In this document: piece after piece, positions 7,438 through 15,931 of the stretch
How the letters are laid out: the number at the start of each line of letters is the position of its first letter
Numbering within the stretch: the stretch's first letter is position 1
Assembly: GCF_914484835.1 (NCBI RefSeq)
Contig: NZ_CAJZAR010000084.1
Span: 1 to 53,737 of the forward strand
Direction: 5' to 3'
Origin: Paraburkholderia tropica
Lineage (GTDB): Bacteria > Pseudomonadota > Gammaproteobacteria > Burkholderiales > Burkholderiaceae
DNA length: 53,737 nucleotides
The notes under the pieces: model-generated
What the model saw: the letters and a program-made list of their open reading frames with translations, nothing else
Database searches by the model: none
What the model was told of the DNA's origin: nothing
Made by a program: the position numbers and the translations under genes

Positions 7438-8304
7438 ATGACTCGCGAAGCCGCGCAAACCGGCATCGGTCCGATGGCGCTCGTGGCCGTGGAGCAGCGC
7501 TTGCCCGTCGAGCGCCGCATCGTCGTCGACGATCTGGCCGCCGCGCTGCTGCCGACACCCGCACGCTGGCTCATTTCGCTGATGGGCACGCGCACGGCGC
7601 TTCGGCTCGTCACGCTGGCCGAACGGCGTTATCCGGGCCTGTGGGGCGGCATGCTGTGCCGCAAGCGCTTTATCGACGACGCCTTGACCGAGGCGCTGCC
7701 GCACATCGATGCGTTCGTGAACCTCGGCGCGGGTTTCGACACGCGCGCGTTCCGCCTGCTGCGCGACACCGGCGTGCCCGCCTGGGAACTCGATCAGCCC
7801 GCCAACATCGACGCCAAACGCCAGCGCCTCCTGCGGCGCTTCGGCAAGCTGCCCGCGAACGTCACGCTCGTCGCCGTCGATTTCGAGCATCTCGCGCTCG
7901 ACGCGGTGCTGGCCGCGCAAGGCTATACGCGCAGCCGGCGCGCGTTTTTCGTCTGGGAAGGCGTTACGCAATATCTCGATAGCGCGACTGTGCACGCCAC
8001 GTTCGAGATGCTCGGGCGTGCGGCGGCGGGCAGCCGCCTGGCGTTCACCTACGTGAGCCGCGATTTTCTGGAAGGGAAGGTGCCGCCGGGACAAGAGGCG
8101 CTGTATCGGCGTTTCGTTGCGCGGGGGGCGATCTGGCGATTCGGGATCGATCCCGAGGCGGTGCGCGCCTTGCTCGCCGGTTACGGTTGGCGCGTGATCG
8201 CGCAGCCGGAGCCCGAGGCGCTCGCGCGCCGTTATATCGCGCCCACCGGCCGCCTGCTGGACTGCATGCCGATGGAGCGCGTGGTGCTCGCCGAACGCGT
8301 GTAG
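7438..8304 (+). CDS. Class I SAM-dependent methyltransferase, TIGR00027/LCMT-like
   Basis: A 288-residue protein with a Rossmann SAM site (N-L-G-A-G-F-D-T-R-A-F-R around residue 99), the E-L-D-Q-P acidic strand end, V-A-V-D-F-E, and the family signature W-E-G-V-T-Q-Y-L. This is the leucine carboxyl methyltransferase-like group called TIGR00027, common in Burkholderia and mycobacteria, where most substrates are unknown. Length is typical. It is convergent with bcsR, only 25 nt apart, with no terminator in between. It lies in the same direction as the two unknown genes before it, so they may form one unit. Confidence 0.85.
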   Translation: MTREAAQTGIGPMALVAVEQRLPVERRIVVDDLAAALLPTPARWLISLMGTRTALRLVTLAERRYPGLWGGMLCRKRFIDDALTEALPHIDAFVNLGAGFDTRAFRLLRDTGVPAWELDQPANIDAKRQRLLRRFGKLPANVTLVAVDFEHLALDAVLAAQGYTRSRRAFFVWEGVTQYLDSATVHATFEMLGRAAAGSRLAFTYVSRDFLEGKVPPGQEALYRRFVARGAIWRFGIDPEAVRALLAGYGWRVIAQPEPEALARRYIAPTGRLLDCMPMERVVLAERV

Positions 8305-8329
8305 CGTCCCAACGCATCCGGCGCCAGTG

Positions 8330-8575
8330 TTACTCCTTCGTCTCGTCGGGCAACGATTCTGGCAAAGCCTCAGGCAACGGCCCGGTCTCCAGCTCCAGCA
8401 CCGCCGCCACCAGCGGCCAGCGCGCCGCCGCGTCCTGCCACGCGTCCTGCGCCTGCACGTCGTAATAGCGTTCGGCGTCCACGCCTTCGACGAGCCGCGC
8501 GAGCGCGTCGATATCGCTCGGCAGCAGCGGATTGCTGCGCGCGCGCTGCCCGTTCAGCCAGCGTTTCAGCGCCAT
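8330..8575 (-). CDS. bcsR: Cellulose biosynthesis protein BcsR
   Basis: An 81-residue protein. The core D-I-D-A-L-A-R-L-V-E-G-V-D-A-E-R-Y-Y-D-V, then A-A-A-R-W-P-L-V-A-A-V, aligns by eye with E. coli BcsR (its A-L-K-R-W-P-L-L-A-E). BcsR partners BcsQ and helps assemble the synthase complex at the inner membrane. Its stop lies 25 nt from the convergent methyltransferase and its ATG directly follows the bcsG stop codon. BcsR is usually first in the operon, before bcsQ; here it is last, which is unusual. The C-terminal tail is acidic and Pro/Glu-rich. Confidence 0.78.
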   Translation of the reverse strand: MALKRWLNGQRARSNPLLPSDIDALARLVEGVDAERYYDVQAQDAWQDAAARWPLVAAVLELETGPLPEALPESLPDETKE

Positions 8576-10168
8576 TTACTTGCCCTCCACCCAGACGCCG
8601 TCCGGCGTATGGATCACATAGCCGGTCGGCGTGGTCATCGACACGGTGCCTTCGTTCTCGCCCACCATGCGCGTCTGCGGCAGGCCGTTCGCGTATTGCG
8701 CGAGCGGTTCCGCGCCCGGCGCGAACGGGCTTTTCGCCACCAGATTCGCGAGCAGCTGCGCGAGCGCGAGATAGCTCGTCGGCGTATCGATCGTGACCGG
8801 GCCGCCCGCGTGCTCCGTGCCCGCCGGCAAGCCGACGATCTTCACGCCCACCGGCACATGCACGATGCGCGGCGTCGGAATCTCGCGCATGCCCGCGATC
8901 TGGTTCTCCTCGCCGCGCAGCGCCGCGCCGTGCTCGGGCACGAACACGATCACCGCCTTGCGGCCCGATTGCGCGACCAGGTCGATCAGCTTGTCGACGT
9001 CGCCGAGCAGCGTCTGCAGGCGGATCGGATACGACTGCAGGCTCGTGAGCTTGCTGTTGGGCAGACGGTTGCCGTCGTGCATCGACACCGTGTTGTAGTA
9101 AAGCGCGACCGGCCCGCCGCCCGCCGCGAGACGCTGCTTGTACCAGCGCGCGAGCACGTCGTAGTCGTCGACCAGCGGCGAGTTGTCGAACTCCTTCATG
9201 AACACGGGCAGGCCGTCGTTCGACGGAATCGTCACGCCCGGCACGCCGATTTCCTTGAGCACGGTGCCGCGGAAGTCGTCGAAACGGCCGTTGTGATTGA
9301 GCAGCGCCTGCGGCGTGTAACCGGCCTGCGCGAGCTGCGCGAACAGATGGCATTCGGCCGGCGCCGGATCGTAGAGCGCCTTGTGCGCCTCTTGTCCGCA
9401 GGTTGCGCGCAGCACGCGGATCGCGGCCGGGCCGCTATAGCTCGCGCCCGAGCTGAAGTTCTGGAAGATGTAGTCGAAGCGCGAGAACAGCGGATTGTTG
9501 CGCGCCTTCACGACGTCCATGTCGTCCCACGAGAGCGAGCAGATATGCACGACGATGATGTCGAACTGCGCGTTGGCGTCCTGCGTGAGCGGCGTGAAGT
9601 TCACGTGGCGGCCCGCTTCGTTGGCGCGGAAGGCCGCGAGCTGCTGGTCGTAGGTGCCGGCCTGCTCGTTGCGCGGCTCGTTGGCGTTGCGGCTGTCGCC
9701 GTCGGGGCCGTCGCCCGAGGCGCTTTGCGCGAGCGCGCTGCTGGCGTTCGCGACCAGCGTGCCCGCGCCCTGCCACAGCGGCACCGCGACGAGCGCGATC
9801 AGCACCAGCGTGGTCACGCGGATCCAGCGGTTGATCAGGAAGTAGAGCAGGATGGCCAGCACCGTGCTCACGATCATCTTCAGCGAGATGAGACGCCCGA
9901 GCAGTTCGAGCATGTACGACGGCGTGAAGGTCAGCAGCACGGGGATCTGCGAGATCGCGCGGCTGATCGGCGGCCAGCCCGACTCGTGATAGAACAGCGC
10001 GATGCCCGCCAGCACGGCGAGCACGTTGCGCGCGATGCGCAGCCAGCGCACCCGCAGCGGCACCAGCAGCGCGGCCGCGAACAGGATGTTGAGCAGCCAG
10101 ACCGGGCTGATCTTGCCCAGCGAAAACAGATACAGCTTGGCGGCGAAGTAGAGATTCCAGAGGCCCAT
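8576..10168 (-). CDS. bcsG: Cellulose phosphoethanolamine transferase BcsG
   Basis: A 530-residue inner-membrane protein: the start G-L-W-N-L-Y-F-A-A-K-L-Y-L-F is typical of BcsG, followed by four or five membrane segments to about residue 140 and a periplasmic alkaline-phosphatase-like domain. Visible active-site landmarks are H-I-C-S-L-S-W-D-D (around residue 205), the nucleophile block S-Y-S-G-P-A-A-I-R, and V-P-E-H-G-A-A-L for zinc binding. In E. coli BcsG places phosphoethanolamine on cellulose. It follows bcsA by 78 nt and abuts bcsR. All catalytic landmarks are retained, so the cellulose is predicted to be modified. Confidence 0.95.
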   Translation of the reverse strand: MGLWNLYFAAKLYLFSLGKISPVWLLNILFAAALLVPLRVRWLRIARNVLAVLAGIALFYHESGWPPISRAISQIPVLLTFTPSYMLELLGRLISLKMIVSTVLAILLYFLINRWIRVTTLVLIALVAVPLWQGAGTLVANASSALAQSASGDGPDGDSRNANEPRNEQAGTYDQQLAAFRANEAGRHVNFTPLTQDANAQFDIIVVHICSLSWDDMDVVKARNNPLFSRFDYIFQNFSSGASYSGPAAIRVLRATCGQEAHKALYDPAPAECHLFAQLAQAGYTPQALLNHNGRFDDFRGTVLKEIGVPGVTIPSNDGLPVFMKEFDNSPLVDDYDVLARWYKQRLAAGGGPVALYYNTVSMHDGNRLPNSKLTSLQSYPIRLQTLLGDVDKLIDLVAQSGRKAVIVFVPEHGAALRGEENQIAGMREIPTPRIVHVPVGVKIVGLPAGTEHAGGPVTIDTPTSYLALAQLLANLVAKSPFAPGAEPLAQYANGLPQTRMVGENEGTVSMTTPTGYVIHTPDGVWVEGK

Positions 10169-10246
10169 GGTGTGTCGCGTTCCCGCGTTGCGCGGCTTAA
10201 TGTCGTTCGTCAGGTCGGTCGTTGAGGCGTGGCCGACGTGGTCGTA

Positions 10247-12862
10247 TCAGGGCTGGCCGGCCGGGTCGCCCCGTCCGGCTCGCCGCCGCGTGAAGATGTT
10301 TTCGAGCGCGTCGAAGAAGGCATCGGCCAGACGCAGATAGCCCTGCCAGCTCAGCATGATCAGCTCGACGAGACCATGAAGCGGCGCGTCCTCGGGCGTC
10401 GCGTCGTCCCACTCGAGCCACGCGTCGGCGCGCCCGAACGTGCATTCGACCAGACGCCGTTCGCGCTCGATGCTCATGTCCTCGAAACGCACGCCCAGGC
10501 GCCGGTCCGCCAGCCGCGCGACCACTGCCGGGAAGTCGTGCTCCACCACGCCGCGCGCGAGACACACGCTCACGCGCTCGCCCGCTTCGAGCTTGTCGAG
10601 GCCCGAGTCGGGCGGCAGCACGAGGCCGAGCCCGCCCATCGAATAGTTCTCGGTCTTGCACGCGAGCGTGCGGCCGTCGGGCAGCGTCAGCATCGCGGGC
10701 ACGCGCAGCGGAATGCGGTGCGCCACGCGCACCTGGCGCGCCTCTTTCGCCACGCCCACCGCGAGCCCGAGCACCGTGAGATTCACGCCCGCCCAGAAGA
10801 GGTTCATGAACACGGTCGCCGGCTCCTCGCTCTGCCAGATCGTCAGCCGCGCGATGCCGGCCAGCACGGCGCACACGTTGATGCCGAGCAGCACCAGATA
10901 CGGCGTCGAAATGGTCCAGTCGAGATAGTCGTTCTCGATGTGGCCGCCCTTGGACGTCACGTTGAACTTGCCGAGCTTCGGATTGAAGAACGCGATGGTG
11001 GTCGGCAGCACGATGTACCACGCGAGCACGCTCTCGTAGGCTTCGGCCCAGAACGAATGGCGATAGCGTCCCTGGATGCGCGAGTTCGCCGTCGCCGAAA
11101 TCACGAGATAGGGCAGCACGTAGGCGAGGATCACGGGCGCCGGCGTGTTGATCACGTGCAGTCCGAAATACAGGTACGCGCACGGCATCACGAGGAAGAT
11201 CAGGCGCGGAATCCCGTAGAAGAAGTGCAGCATGGCGTTGCTGTAGCACATGCGCTGGAAGAACGAGAGACCTTTGCCGAGCCACGGATTGTCGATGCGG
11301 AAAATCTGCGTCATGCCGCGCGCCCAGCGGATGCGCTGGCCGATGTGGCCCGCGAGGCTTTCGGTCGCGAGGCCCGCGGCCTGCACGGTGCGCAGATACG
11401 CCGAGGTGAAGCCGTGACGATGCAGACGCAGCGAGGTGTGCGCGTCCTCGGTCACGGTTTCCACCGCGAGGCCGCCGATCGATTCGAGCGGCCCGCGCTT
11501 GATGACCGCGCACGAGCCGCAGAAGAAGGTCGCGTCCCAGAAGTCGTTGCCGTCCTGGATCAGGCCGTAGAACAGGCTGCCTTCGTTCGGCACGCGATGG
11601 AAGGTGTCGAAGTTGCGCTCGAACGGATCGGGCGAGAAGAAGTGGTGCGGCGTCTGCACCATCGCGCATTTCGGATCGGCGAGAAACACGCCCACGGTCG
11701 TCTGCAGGAAGGAGCGCGTGGGAATGTGGTCGCAGTCGAAAATCGCGATCAGCTCGCCGTCGGTGAGCGTGAGCGCGTGATTGATGTTGCCCGCCTTCGC
11801 GTGCTTGTGCTCCTTGCGGCGGATATAGCCCACACCCACTTCGGCGGCGAAATCGCGGAATTCGTCGCGGTCGCCGTCGTCGAGGATATAGATGCGCAGC
11901 TTGTCGCGCGGCCAGTCGATCGTGCTTGCCGCGAACACGGTCGGGCGCACCACCGAAAGCGGCTCGTTATAGGTCGGAATGTACAGGTCGACGGTCGGCC
12001 AGTCGGCGGGATCGTCGGGCAGCGCGCCCGGCTTGCGGCGCAGCGGCCACGCGGTCTGCACATAGCCGAACATCAGCACGACCCACGTGTAGACCTCGGC
12101 GGCGAACAGCACATAGCCGACGATGGCTTCGGCGGGCGACGTCAGGTGCAGCGTCTGCGTGCTGCGCCACCAGACGTAGCGGCCCGTCATGAGGATCGAG
12201 AGCATCACCATCAGCATGGTCGCGAGGCGGCCCGGCACGCGGCGCGCGAACATCACCATGAGCCACACGAGGAAGAACAGCAGCACCTGCGAGCCGAGCG
12301 GCAGCGGCGTGGTCCAGATCGCCACGGCGGTGATGAAGGCGACGACGAGCAGGCCCTGGCGCAGGAAGGGCACGCGGTCGAGCGATTCGGAGAGATTTTC
12401 GAGGCGCGCGCGGATGCCGTCCCAGTCGACGGCGGGCAGGCGCGCGGCCACGGCGCCGCTCGCGTGCGCGGCGCGCCGGTAGACCGGTTCGAGGCGCTTG
12501 TCGAGCCACACGCGCAAGGCGATGCGGTGCGGATGCGGCTGCTTGTGCAGCTTGCGCAGATCGGCGGCGAGACGGCGGCGCGCGCGGCGCGGGCGCAGGA
12601 ACAGCCGCCAGAGCCACGCGCTCGTGCTGCGGTCGCGGCCCATGTTCAGGCTTTCGACGATGTCGTCGCCGAGCGTCGTGAAGACGAGCGCGGGCCAGTC
12701 GCGCCGGCCGGGGCGCGGCGGACGGAAGAACAGGCGCAGCAGCCACTGGCCGCGCGAGGCGTCGGCGGCGAGGTCGAGCTGCGGCGCGCCCACGCGGCGC
12801 ACGGCGGCCCAGAACATGGCCCACTGGGCGTGCCAGATTGCGGCGATGCGCGCGCGTATCAT
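10247..12862 (-). CDS. bcsA: Cellulose synthase catalytic subunit BcsA
   Basis: An 871-residue, multi-membrane-segment GT2 enzyme that polymerises UDP-glucose. Motifs in order: I-L-D-D-G-D-R-D-E, I-F-D-C-D-H (the DxD), T-E-D-A-H-T-S-L-R-L-H, and G-Q-R-I-R-W-A-R-G-M (QxxRW). A C-terminal PilZ domain has R-x-x-x-R residues and the N-Y-S-M-G-G motif for cyclic-di-GMP. The ATG at 12862 overlaps the bcsQ stop by four bases (ATGA); an upstream in-frame ATG at 12940 lies inside bcsQ and is rejected. It is separated from its partner bcsB by bcsZ, C, E, F and Q, unlike the usual adjacent A-B order. Confidence 0.97.
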   Translation of the reverse strand: MIRARIAAIWHAQWAMFWAAVRRVGAPQLDLAADASRGQWLLRLFFRPPRPGRRDWPALVFTTLGDDIVESLNMGRDRSTSAWLWRLFLRPRRARRRLAADLRKLHKQPHPHRIALRVWLDKRLEPVYRRAAHASGAVAARLPAVDWDGIRARLENLSESLDRVPFLRQGLLVVAFITAVAIWTTPLPLGSQVLLFFLVWLMVMFARRVPGRLATMLMVMLSILMTGRYVWWRSTQTLHLTSPAEAIVGYVLFAAEVYTWVVLMFGYVQTAWPLRRKPGALPDDPADWPTVDLYIPTYNEPLSVVRPTVFAASTIDWPRDKLRIYILDDGDRDEFRDFAAEVGVGYIRRKEHKHAKAGNINHALTLTDGELIAIFDCDHIPTRSFLQTTVGVFLADPKCAMVQTPHHFFSPDPFERNFDTFHRVPNEGSLFYGLIQDGNDFWDATFFCGSCAVIKRGPLESIGGLAVETVTEDAHTSLRLHRHGFTSAYLRTVQAAGLATESLAGHIGQRIRWARGMTQIFRIDNPWLGKGLSFFQRMCYSNAMLHFFYGIPRLIFLVMPCAYLYFGLHVINTPAPVILAYVLPYLVISATANSRIQGRYRHSFWAEAYESVLAWYIVLPTTIAFFNPKLGKFNVTSKGGHIENDYLDWTISTPYLVLLGINVCAVLAGIARLTIWQSEEPATVFMNLFWAGVNLTVLGLAVGVAKEARQVRVAHRIPLRVPAMLTLPDGRTLACKTENYSMGGLGLVLPPDSGLDKLEAGERVSVCLARGVVEHDFPAVVARLADRRLGVRFEDMSIERERRLVECTFGRADAWLEWDDATPEDAPLHGLVELIMLSWQGYLRLADAFFDALENIFTRRRAGRGDPAGQP

Positions 12863-13692
12863 CGCGCCGCTCCCGTCGCGCCTTCGGGCAGGCCGCTGTG
12901 CGCGTCGGGGCGCGCGTTGGCCGCCCAGTGCGAGAGCCACGAGGCGATGCCGTTCAGGTCGTGCGCCGCCTGCGAGCCCGGCGCGCCGAGGCAGAAGTTC
13001 GTGCCGCTCGCGAGCGCGGCGGGGATGCCGCTATCGGCGTGGACAATGTACGGCAGCATCGCCGCGCCCAGACGCGCGCGCAGCAAGGCGACGAGATCGG
13101 TATGCAGCGGCCGCGCGGGCACCACGGCGTTGGCGACGAAGGCGGCGCGCTTGCCCGCGCGCACCAGCGCGGCGCTCAGGCGCGGCAGCGTCGCGCAGGC
13201 GGTGGCGTCGGGCGCGACCACGCCGAGCACGAGGTCGGCGGCGGCGATCGCCTGGCGCGCGTGCGCCGAGGGCCACGGCGCGCAGTCGATCAGCGCGATC
13301 GCGTTGGCGGGCAGATCGACGCGCGCGAGCAGCTTGCGCAGCCAGTGCGGGTCGGCGTCGAGGCGCGACGAGCCGTCGATGGCGCTGTCGTCGACGTCAT
13401 CGACGCCGCCTGGATAGGGCGCGCTGCCCCACGGCAGCACGAGCACCTGGTCGTCGCTTTGCAGCGCGGCGCGCGCCCATGCGTCGCCGGACGGGTTCGC
13501 GTCGTGCAGATGCGTGACGAGCCCTTCGCGCGCGCTTTCGCGCAGGCCGAAGTGCAGGCCCAGCACGTTGCGCGGATCGCATTCGATGGCGAGCACGGGA
13601 TGCGAGCGCGCCGAGAGCAGGCTCGCGAGCGCGGCGGCAAAGGTGGTGCGGCCCACGCCGCCGACCGAGGAAACGATGGCGACGGTCTTCAT
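12859..13692 (-). CDS. bcsQ: Cellulose biosynthesis ParA/MinD-like ATPase BcsQ
   Basis: A 277-residue SIMIBI-class ATPase. The start M-K-T-V-A-I-V-S-S-V-G-G-V-G-R-T-T carries a deviant Walker A (Arg where Lys is usual at the end; E. coli BcsQ is also non-standard there). Then come A-I-E-C-D-P-R-N, and A-L-I-D-C-A-P-W as Walker B. In E. coli BcsQ binds BcsE and BcsR and localises cellulose synthesis at the pole. The ATG overlaps the bcsF stop (ATGA) and its own stop overlaps the bcsA start, so translation is coupled on both sides. Confidence 0.92.
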   Translation of the reverse strand: MKTVAIVSSVGGVGRTTFAAALASLLSARSHPVLAIECDPRNVLGLHFGLRESAREGLVTHLHDANPSGDAWARAALQSDDQVLVLPWGSAPYPGGVDDVDDSAIDGSSRLDADPHWLRKLLARVDLPANAIALIDCAPWPSAHARQAIAAADLVLGVVAPDATACATLPRLSAALVRAGKRAAFVANAVVPARPLHTDLVALLRARLGAAMLPYIVHADSGIPAALASGTNFCLGAPGSQAAHDLNGIASWLSHWAANARPDAHSGLPEGATGAAR

Positions 13693-13988
13693 GAGCGCGG
13701 CTCCGCGAGCGTGGCCGACGGGCTGGCCGAACCCGCGCTGGCGGTCGCGGCAGACGTGGCGAGCGTGGCAGCGGGCGGCACCGCCGACGGACGGCGCATC
13801 GCGACTTCCTTGCGGCGCTTGCCGCGGATCACGAGCGCGCCCAGCTGCGGCGGCAGTTCGAGCGGCCGCTGACGCGCGGGCCTCGCCCAGTCGGGCACGT
13901 AGCGTCCGAGGCGCAGACGCCACGCGAGCCACCAGAGCGGCGCGGCGAGGATCAGCCCCCAGACGAAGTAACCGAAGAAGATATCCAT
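13689..13988 (-). CDS. bcsF: Cellulose biosynthesis protein BcsF, with long tail
   Basis: A 99-residue protein with one N-terminal membrane segment (F-V-W-G-L-I-L-A-A-P-L-W-W-L-A-W) followed by a basic cytoplasmic stretch (residues 22-65), the plan of E. coli BcsF (63 residues), which recruits BcsE to the membrane. Residues 66-99 form an Ala/Ser/Thr-rich low-complexity tail not found in the enterobacterial protein. It starts 4 nt after bcsE and overlaps bcsQ by four bases. The call rests on size, topology and position more than on residue identity. Confidence 0.75.
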   Translation of the reverse strand: MDIFFGYFVWGLILAAPLWWLAWRLRLGRYVPDWARPARQRPLELPPQLGALVIRGKRRKEVAMRRPSAVPPAATLATSAATASAGSASPSATLAEPRS

Positions 13989-13992
13989 GTCG

Positions 13993-15873
13993 TTAGCGGT
14001 CCTGGGCTTTGAGCGGCAGCGCGGCGCGGCGCGGTTCGGCGCGCGCGGCGCGTGTTGCCTGGGCGGACGGCGCGCCCGCCGGGGCGGTCGCGGGCAGCGG
14101 CGCGTCGTCGAGGACGGGCAGCGCGGGCAGCTGATCGGGGTCGGGCGCGGGTGCGTGCGCTGCGGCGGTTTCGCTACGGGCGTACGGCGTGACGCCCTGG
14201 GCGGCGGCCGGCGTGACCGAAGCGGCGGGCGTTACCGAAGCGGCCTGAGCCGCGCCGCGCGGCGTCTGCGGCGCGTGGATCGCGAGCCAGCCGGAATAAT
14301 CGGGCGGCGTCTGCGCGTCGATTTCGTCTTCGAGCGTTTCGAGCAGCATGCCGATCGAATTCGGATCGCCGCAACGCTGCTCGCCCTGGAACAGCTCCGC
14401 GAGCGGATTCTGGAACACGCGTTGCAGCACCGCGTCGGCGTCGCCGAGACGGCAGGCGAAGAAGAACACGTACAGGCTGTCGCCGGCGGCGGTCGCGATA
14501 TCGCCCGCGCGGCGCAGCTGGCAGGCCTTGAGCGCATCGACGTGCGCCACTTCGGGCATCAGCGCGAGCCGGATCAGCACGCTCGGCAACTGGATCACGC
14601 GGCTGCGTTCCACGGCCGCGCGCACCAGCTCGACGAAATGCGCCGCGCCCACATAGCCGCTTTCCTCGCCGTGCATGACGCCCGCGAGCGCCTGGCGATA
14701 ATCCGCCGGAACCGGCCGCGAATACACCTGCCCTTGCAGGCTGTCGACGATCGCCTCCACCTGCGAGAGCGTGGTGTGGCGCGCAATCACGCGGTTCGCG
14801 CCCAGATTGAGCATCAGCGACTCGTAGCGCATCGCCACCGCTTCCTCGCGCACGATGATCTTGAGCGCGTTGCCGCATTGCAGCCGCAGCGTGTGGACCT
14901 GTTCCGCGAGCGATTCGAGCTGGCGGCTCGTGCCGAAGTCGAGGATCACCGTGGCGGCCACGGCGGTGCGCGCGGCACCGAGCGCCGCTTCGTTGTCGTC
15001 GACGACCTGCCAGGCGGGCGGCAGCACGCGCTCGTTGAGCACGGCGTCGCGCGAGATGATCACGCGGCCTTCGTCGGGCGCGAGCAAGCCCACTTCGCTC
15101 GCGGTCTGCGCGAAGGTGCCGCCGTCGACGGTCAGACGATGATCGAGCGCCGAAAAACGCAGCGGCAGCGACTGGCTGCCGAGCACGGCGTCGTCCGAGC
15201 GCCAGAACGCCACTTCCCAATGGAACTGGCCTTGCGTCTGCAACAACTGCGCCGCGCCTGCGAAGCGCGCCTGGAAGGCGGCCAGCTCGGGATGCGCGTG
15301 GTCGTCGCCGAGACCGGGCGGTTCGGCCAGCAGCAGCACGCCGTAGCGATGCTGCGCGCACCAGCTCGCGAGCTGCGCGCCCTGGCGCGCGAGCGCGGCG
15401 GCGTCGTGCCAGTCGAAAAAGGCTTCGGCGCCTTCGAGATAGAACTGGCTCGCGGGCGCGGCGCACTGGTTGGCGAGCGCGTCGAGCGCCTCGATCAGCA
15501 CCTGCGCGCCGTCGCGGCCTTCGAGCGGCACGAGCGAGCAGACGTTGGCCCAGTGATGCGTCGAGCCGGGCCGGTCGATGTCGATGCCGTGATCGCGCAG
15601 CGTGGCCGCGATGCTCGCGCCGTCGCGCGTGGACAGCACCGTGGCCGGGCCTTCGAGCGCAGCGGCGGCGGTTTCCCAGAACAGCGCGTCGCGTGCGGGC
15701 GAGGCGTTCGCATAGACGATGTGCACCTGGCCCGAGCCGAGCGCGGCGAGCGCGGGCGGCAGGCCGTCGATCGCCAGCGGCTCGCGCTGCGACAGGCGCG
15801 CGAGCAGCGAATGGCGCGGCGCGCGCGCGTCGGCGGCGGCCGGTGCCTTGGGGGCGCGGACGGGCTCGTTCAT
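13993..15873 (-). CDS. bcsE: Cyclic-di-GMP-binding cellulose regulator BcsE
   Basis: A 626-residue cytoplasmic protein with a degenerate NTPase-like N-terminal half and a GIL domain that ends in the R-x-G-D c-di-GMP motif (L-R-R-A-G-D-I-A-T, about residue 490). C-terminal to that is a Pro/Ala/Thr-rich tail of about 90 residues with two copies of A-S-V-T-P-A-A. BcsE binds BcsF/BcsG and the BcsRQ pair and is needed for full cellulose output. I choose the ATG at 15873 for the M-N-E-P-V start, 58 nt after the bcsC stop; the ribosome site is weak. Family assignment rests on the RxGD block, length and location. Confidence 0.88.
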   Translation of the reverse strand: MNEPVRAPKAPAAADARAPRHSLLARLSQREPLAIDGLPPALAALGSGQVHIVYANASPARDALFWETAAAALEGPATVLSTRDGASIAATLRDHGIDIDRPGSTHHWANVCSLVPLEGRDGAQVLIEALDALANQCAAPASQFYLEGAEAFFDWHDAAALARQGAQLASWCAQHRYGVLLLAEPPGLGDDHAHPELAAFQARFAGAAQLLQTQGQFHWEVAFWRSDDAVLGSQSLPLRFSALDHRLTVDGGTFAQTASEVGLLAPDEGRVIISRDAVLNERVLPPAWQVVDDNEAALGAARTAVAATVILDFGTSRQLESLAEQVHTLRLQCGNALKIIVREEAVAMRYESLMLNLGANRVIARHTTLSQVEAIVDSLQGQVYSRPVPADYRQALAGVMHGEESGYVGAAHFVELVRAAVERSRVIQLPSVLIRLALMPEVAHVDALKACQLRRAGDIATAAGDSLYVFFFACRLGDADAVLQRVFQNPLAELFQGEQRCGDPNSIGMLLETLEDEIDAQTPPDYSGWLAIHAPQTPRGAAQAASVTPAASVTPAAAQGVTPYARSETAAAHAPAPDPDQLPALPVLDDAPLPATAPAGAPSAQATRAARAEPRRAALPLKAQDR

Positions 15874-15931
15874 CGGGTCGCCCGGTCCGCGGATGCGATG
15901 ACGGTTCGAGTCGAAGTCTTCATACGATGCC

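Noticed and set aside
8327..10225. Long plus-strand ORF of 632 residues opposite bcsR and bcsG
   Set aside because: It is antisense to clear genes, has no domain, and its composition is typical of reverse-frame artefacts.
10229..13417. Long open frame of 1062 residues on the plus strand opposite bcsA and bcsQ
   Set aside because: It is an antisense shadow created by high GC3. The product is Arg/His/Gln-rich low complexity and bcsA/bcsQ opposite it are certain.
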